A DNA stretch of 64,000 nucleotides from positions 2,204,646 to 2,268,645 of the forward strand of contig OX457034.1 in the NCBI GenBank assembly GCA_949752745.1. The letters run 5' to 3'. Every line of letters starts with the position of its first letter. The first letter of the stretch is position 1. This document shows positions 59,578-64,000 of the stretch, piece by piece. The stretch comes from Protula sp. h YS-2021. Taxonomy: Eukaryota > Annelida > Polychaeta > Sabellida > Serpulidae. The notes beneath the pieces are model-generated. The model searched no databases. It saw only the letters and a program-made list of their open reading frames with translations, and was not told the origin of the DNA. Made by a program: the position numbers and the translations under genes.

Positions 59578-60845
59578 TAAAATCTTAAAATATGTTCGAT
59601 TATGGAAATGCTTTTTGAATTTTGTATATTAAAGGATAAATCTGACCTCTAGTGTTGTTGTTATAGGAACCGATGCACTTGACAAAATAAGTTCAACCAA
59701 TCGTTACAACAACCAGAACGGTCGGTGCACCTCTACATAAATGCACCTCTACATAAATACACCTGAACGGTCCTTGTGTACATTGAACGCCACTCTAAAT
59801 TCACAATATTTAATTTCCCTAAAAACGACAGCGTTCGTGAGGTGAAAAATATCCAGGGTGATACTAGCTATGCTCAAAAAACCCATTACAATTAGAGGAA
59901 AGGTCCCTTTTCTTAGAAATAAATTGCCTTTCTATTATTGAAGTGTTTCTGTAGATACATCCATAAATAGCTTGTACATATCAGGTTATAGTAGATTGAT
60001 TTGCTTTTTGTTTTGCTGAAGTATTTTTGCAATCTCGAGTATGTATTGATAGCAAACAGATAATATTTAGCTTAGTCTCGTTTTTCCCATAATTCCATAG
60101 ACAATGCGGGCATTGGTCAACCCTTTAAAGCTTTAAAGACACGTTGACATTTTGGAATACAATAAAACACAGGCGTTCCAAACAAGCGGGAATAAAAGCC
60201 GAGTGGTAAATTGATAGAGCGAGCAGCTGAAAGCAATGAAAAGAAACAGAATAAAAAAACTATTTAAAAACCAGGCTTGAAAATATCGCCTCAATACAAA
60301 AGTTTTACCGCATATAGGCAGCCATTGTTTGGAAGCCCAAAATCCATTTATTTTAGCACAATAAAGACTGAAAGGTATCAAATATGCCTGCCTGATTCAC
60401 AAAAGAAGAGGACAAACTTCACACGATATATGAATAGGGGAGACATAATGAAGCTGTTATGCTAAAAAGCACCTTTTACAAGTCGTTCTTTTATACTCCC
60501 TCAATTAAAGCTCAAAATGGGGCGTTTGAATGGAGGGGTGATTTAATGAATGGGTTAGGACCTTGGCTTTGGGGGAATATCGCTGCTTATCAATACCACG
60601 TTTAATTGAAGGTAACAAAAACAGAAGCATGTTGAATGGGTCTAAATAAATAAGGGATGTCAAAGAAGGGGTTAAGCGCCATATCTGGCCCCGGGGTGAT
60701 ACATACAAATTGAATTGTTTGCGTTTAACGTTTTTACAATGACGGGGCATTGAATAGGGGCAATTTTCTCTAATGGATGCCCCGCTATATAAGTAAGTGA
60801 TACAAAGGGTTCGTTTTAATGCCTAAATTTGCTTGTAAAAGTAGG

Positions 60846-61070
60846 AAGGTCACAACAGACGTGTGCGAAAGGTCATTACAGACGTATACGAAAGGTGATT
60901 ACTGGCGTACACGAAAGGTGATTCCAGACTCATACGAAAGGTGATTCCAGACGCGTACGAAAGGTCATTCCAGACGCATACGAAAGATGATTACAGACGC
61001 ATACAAAAGGTGATTACTGGCGGACACGAAAGGTGATTACAGACGTATGTGAAAGGTCATTAATGACAAT
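60846..61070. repeat. 30-bp degenerate repeat GAAAGGTGATTACAGACG
   Basis: Seven to eight units with TACGAAAGGTSATT and CAGACG variants; related single words continue to 61180. Confidence 0.8.
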
Positions 61071-61229
61071 AGGAAAGTTCATCATGGTCGATATGAAGAC
61101 GCATTACAAAAGGCATCAAAATCATTACTGAAAGGTCATTGCAAAAAAGTCATTACAGAAAGGCGATTATTGAAAGGTTTCTGGTAAGAACAATGACAAA
61201 AAAAGCGACATATTTAAAGAAAGCCATTG

Positions 61230-61460
61230 TAGAAGGCACAACCCCGAACCGGAATTATAAATCCAAGATGGCGGCCATTGCGACCTTGAAATTGGATCAA
61301 TGTCAAAATAAAAATATCGTGCATCTACCCCAGTTATAAGTCATCTATTCCAAATATCATAAGGAAACGGATTGTCCGGTTGGGAGTAACTGCCGGCGAC
61401 GACTCGACAGACAAACAGACGGATGGACAACACCCGAATCTATCATCCCTCTCCGGGACT
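61230..61460 (+). repeat. possible dispersed-repeat relic
   Basis: Contains AAGATGGCGGCCATTGCGACC and a GACAGACAAACAGACGGATG stretch, a style common at the ends of dispersed repeats in invertebrates. Boundaries not resolved. 61461-61865 holds nothing recognised. Confidence 0.3.
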
Positions 61461-61865
61461 AAAGCTCATAACATCTAAATGATGAGAGACGGCTGTTAAT
61501 GGTGCGAACGGGGCTGAGAAGAGCCCACTTTCTAGGAATTACATTATTAAGTTAGGAGGAAAAAACGCACTTCTAAAATAGTTCACCGACTCGCCGGCGA
61601 TCTTAGATGTGTGTGAAAGGAGAATAAAATATCTCCGTACTTTCCGCGGGTTTTTCATTTTCGCAGGGCAAACCGACAAAGCTTTGTTATGAAAACAAAG
61701 CGATCTCCTGTCCTAGCCTCAACAAAACCAGTTATTTTTACTCGCCGCGATCATAATACAGTAATAGTAATAACTTAAAGGGATTTAAGCAACTATTTAT
61801 GGCATTAAAAGCTCTCGTGGCTTTAAGGACAGATTACGGTGTAGAGAATAGAACTGGAGTTTTGT

Positions 61866-64000
61866 CATGCCATCGCCTCTGGTCACCCACGAGATTCCCC
61901 CTATCCCCCTCCACCTGCCTCCTCTACCTTATCCCAACCCGTACCCCATCTCCCTCAAGCATTCCCCTTCCCTATCCCCATGCCATCGTGATACTCGTGA
62001 ATATGAATCAGAGAGTGTGATTTCAGGGGCGGGAATGGTTGTGGGTTTTCTATACCCCTTCCCCTGCCCCCTCTCCCCTACCCCACCTCGTACCTCCAGT
62101 AATTGCCCTTCCTACCCCCTTACCCTATCTGCCCTCTCCTTGCCTTCCGGTCCCCCTACCCCATCCCCCTCCGCTGATTCCTCCCTACCTCTTACTTACC
62201 CCTTCTTTTTCCCCGCCCCTCCTCCCTACCCCTTCCATACCCCCGCCCTCCTCCTACCCCTTCCTTATCACCGCCCCTCCTCCCACCCTTCCTTATCCCC
62301 GTCCCTCCTAACTACCCCTTCCTTTCCCCCGCTCCTCCGACCCCCTTTATACCCCCGCCCCTCCTCCTACCCCTTCCTTATCCAGGTCCCTCCTCCCTAC
62401 CCCTTCCGTACCCCCGCTCCGCCTCCCTACCCCTTCCTTACCCCCGCCCCTTCTCCTATCCCTCCCTTACCCCCGCCCCTCCTCCTACCCCTTCCTTACC
62501 CCCACCCCTCCTCCTACCCCTTCCTTATCCAGGTCCCTCCTCCCTACCCCTTCCGTACCCCCGCTCCGCCTCCCTACCCCTTCCTTACCCCCGCCCCTTC
62601 TTCCTACCCCTTCCTTACCCCCGCCAGTCCTCCTTCCCCTTCCTTATCCCCGTCCCTCCTCCTACCTCTTCCTTAACCCCGCCCCTCCTCCCTACCCCTT
62701 CCTTATCCCCGTCCCTCCTCCCTACCCCTTCCTTATCCCCGTCCCTCCTCCCTACCCCTTCCTTATCCCCGCCCCTCCTCCCACCCCTTCCTTATCCCCG
62801 CCCCTCCTCCTACCCCTTCCTTATCCCCGCCCCTCCCCCCTACCCTTTCCTTACCCCCGCCCCTCCTCCTACTCCTTCCTTATCCCGCCCCTCCTCCCAC
62901 CCCTTCCTTATCCCCATCCCTCCTCCCTACCCCTTCCTTATCCCCGCCCCTCCTCCCACCCCTTCCTTATCCCCGCCCCTCCTCCTACCCCTTCCTTATC
63001 CCCGCCTCTCCCCCTACCCCTTCCTTACCCCCGCCCCTCCTCCTACTCCTTCCTTATCCCCGCCCCTCCTCCTACCCCTTCCTTACCCCCGCCCCTCCTC
63101 CCTACCCCTTCCTTACCCCCGCACCTCCTCCTACCCCTTCCCTATCCCCGTCCCTCCTCCTTACCCCTTCCTTATCCCCGCCCCTCTTCCCTACCCCTTC
63201 CTTCCAATCCTCCTACCTCTTCCTTAACCCCGCCCCTTCCTACCCCTTCACTATCCCCGCCCACCTCCCTACCCCTTCCTTACCCCTGCCAGTCCTCCTA
63301 CCCCTTGCTTATCCCCATCCCTCCTCCTACCTCTTGCTTAACCTCGCCCCTTCCTATCCCTTCATTACCCCCGCCCACCTCCCTACCCCTTCCTTACTCC
63401 CGTCCCTACTCCTACCCCTTCCTTATCCCCGCCCCTCCTCCCTACCCCTTCCTTACCCCCGCCCCTCCTGCCTACCCCTTCCTTACCCCCGCCCCTCCTC
63501 CTACCACTTCCTTACTCCCGTCCCTCCTCCCTACCCCTTCCTTACCCCCGCCAGTCCTCCTACCCGTTTCTTACCCCCGCCCCTCCTCCTACCTCTTCCT
63601 TAACCCAGCCCCTCCTCCCTACCCCTTCCTTAGCCCCGCCCGTCCTCCCTACCCCTTCCTTACCCCCCGCCTGTCCTCCCTACCCCTTCCTTACCCCCGC
63701 CTTTCCTCCCTACCCCTTCCTTTCCCCCGCCCCTCCTCCTACCCCTTCCTTACCCCCGCCCCTCCTCCCTACCCCTTCCTTACCCCCGCCCCTCCTGCCT
63801 ACCCCTTCCTTACCCCCGCCCCTCCTCCTACCCCTTCCTTACCCACCGCCCGTCCTCCCTACCCCTTCCTTACCCCCGCCCGTCCTCCCTACCCCTTCCT
63901 TACCCCCGCCCCTCCTCCTACCCCTTCCTTATCCCCGCCCCTCCTCCTACCCCTTCCTTACCCCCGCCCCTCCTCCTACCTCTTCCTTAACCCCGCCCGT
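61866..64000. repeat. 29-30 bp pyrimidine-rich minisatellite
   Basis: More than 70 units of CCCTACCCCTTCCTTACCCC plus CGCCCCTCCT, continuing past the right edge. The plus strand is almost entirely pyrimidine with one G per unit. Pro/Ser-rich frames are artefacts. Confidence 0.95.

Noticed and set aside
61867..62676. 269-codon Pro/Ser-rich frame
   Set aside because: Translation of the pyrimidine-rich minisatellite that continues to the window end.

Overview
The window reads as nuclear DNA of an invertebrate animal. It has GT-AG introns with phase-1 joins between shuffled extracellular domains, a single-exon SoxB-type HMG-box gene, TATA and AATAAA signals, very many microsatellites and minisatellites, and DNA transposons with clear target-site duplications (TSDs). 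The repeat style suggests a lophotrochozoan such as a mollusc, but that is inference. I see no bacterial genes, rRNA, tRNA or CRISPR.

Layout. 1-4.6 kb: minisatellites and a small hairpin MITE. 5.5-11.4 kb: a three-exon minus-strand gene for a secreted protein (signal peptide, EGF-like domain, LDL-receptor class A domain, very long Ser/Thr-rich mucin region); intron 1 holds a non-autonomous Ginger1-like transposon. 12.0-13.4 kb: a second copy of that transposon, broken by an 865-bp insertion. 14.1-23.3 kb: a 9.16-kb palindromic mobile element inserted in a 35-bp minisatellite. 24.3-26.7 kb: more MITE-like elements, including two that share one CCGG site. 27.3-28.7 kb: a SoxB2 (Sox14/21-like) gene with a plausible core promoter. 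28.9-64 kb: mostly tandem repeats with little coding content, except a decayed MULE transposase fragment at 51.6-51.9 kb.

Most notable is the palindrome at 14112-23273. It has exact 6-bp GCTTAG duplications and 5'-AG ends. Its arms of about 4.47 kb are nearly identical, and a 222-bp loop made of an 18-bp minisatellite separates them. Each arm carries the same two-gene unit running outward from the centre: ORF A (no family recognised), then ORF B (an acidic C2H2/C2HC zinc-finger protein). Each gene has a TATA box and ORF B has an AATAAA. Distal to the genes lie dense TGACGTCA and TCAAGGTCA arrays. The ends resemble Polinton/Maverick elements, but no integrase or polymerase is present, so it looks like a non-autonomous foldback derivative.

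A second coherent signal is a set of short elements with TGT...ACA ends and CCGG duplications. For one of them, exact empty sites exist in neighbouring repeat units. These match the published description of the Ginger1 superfamily.
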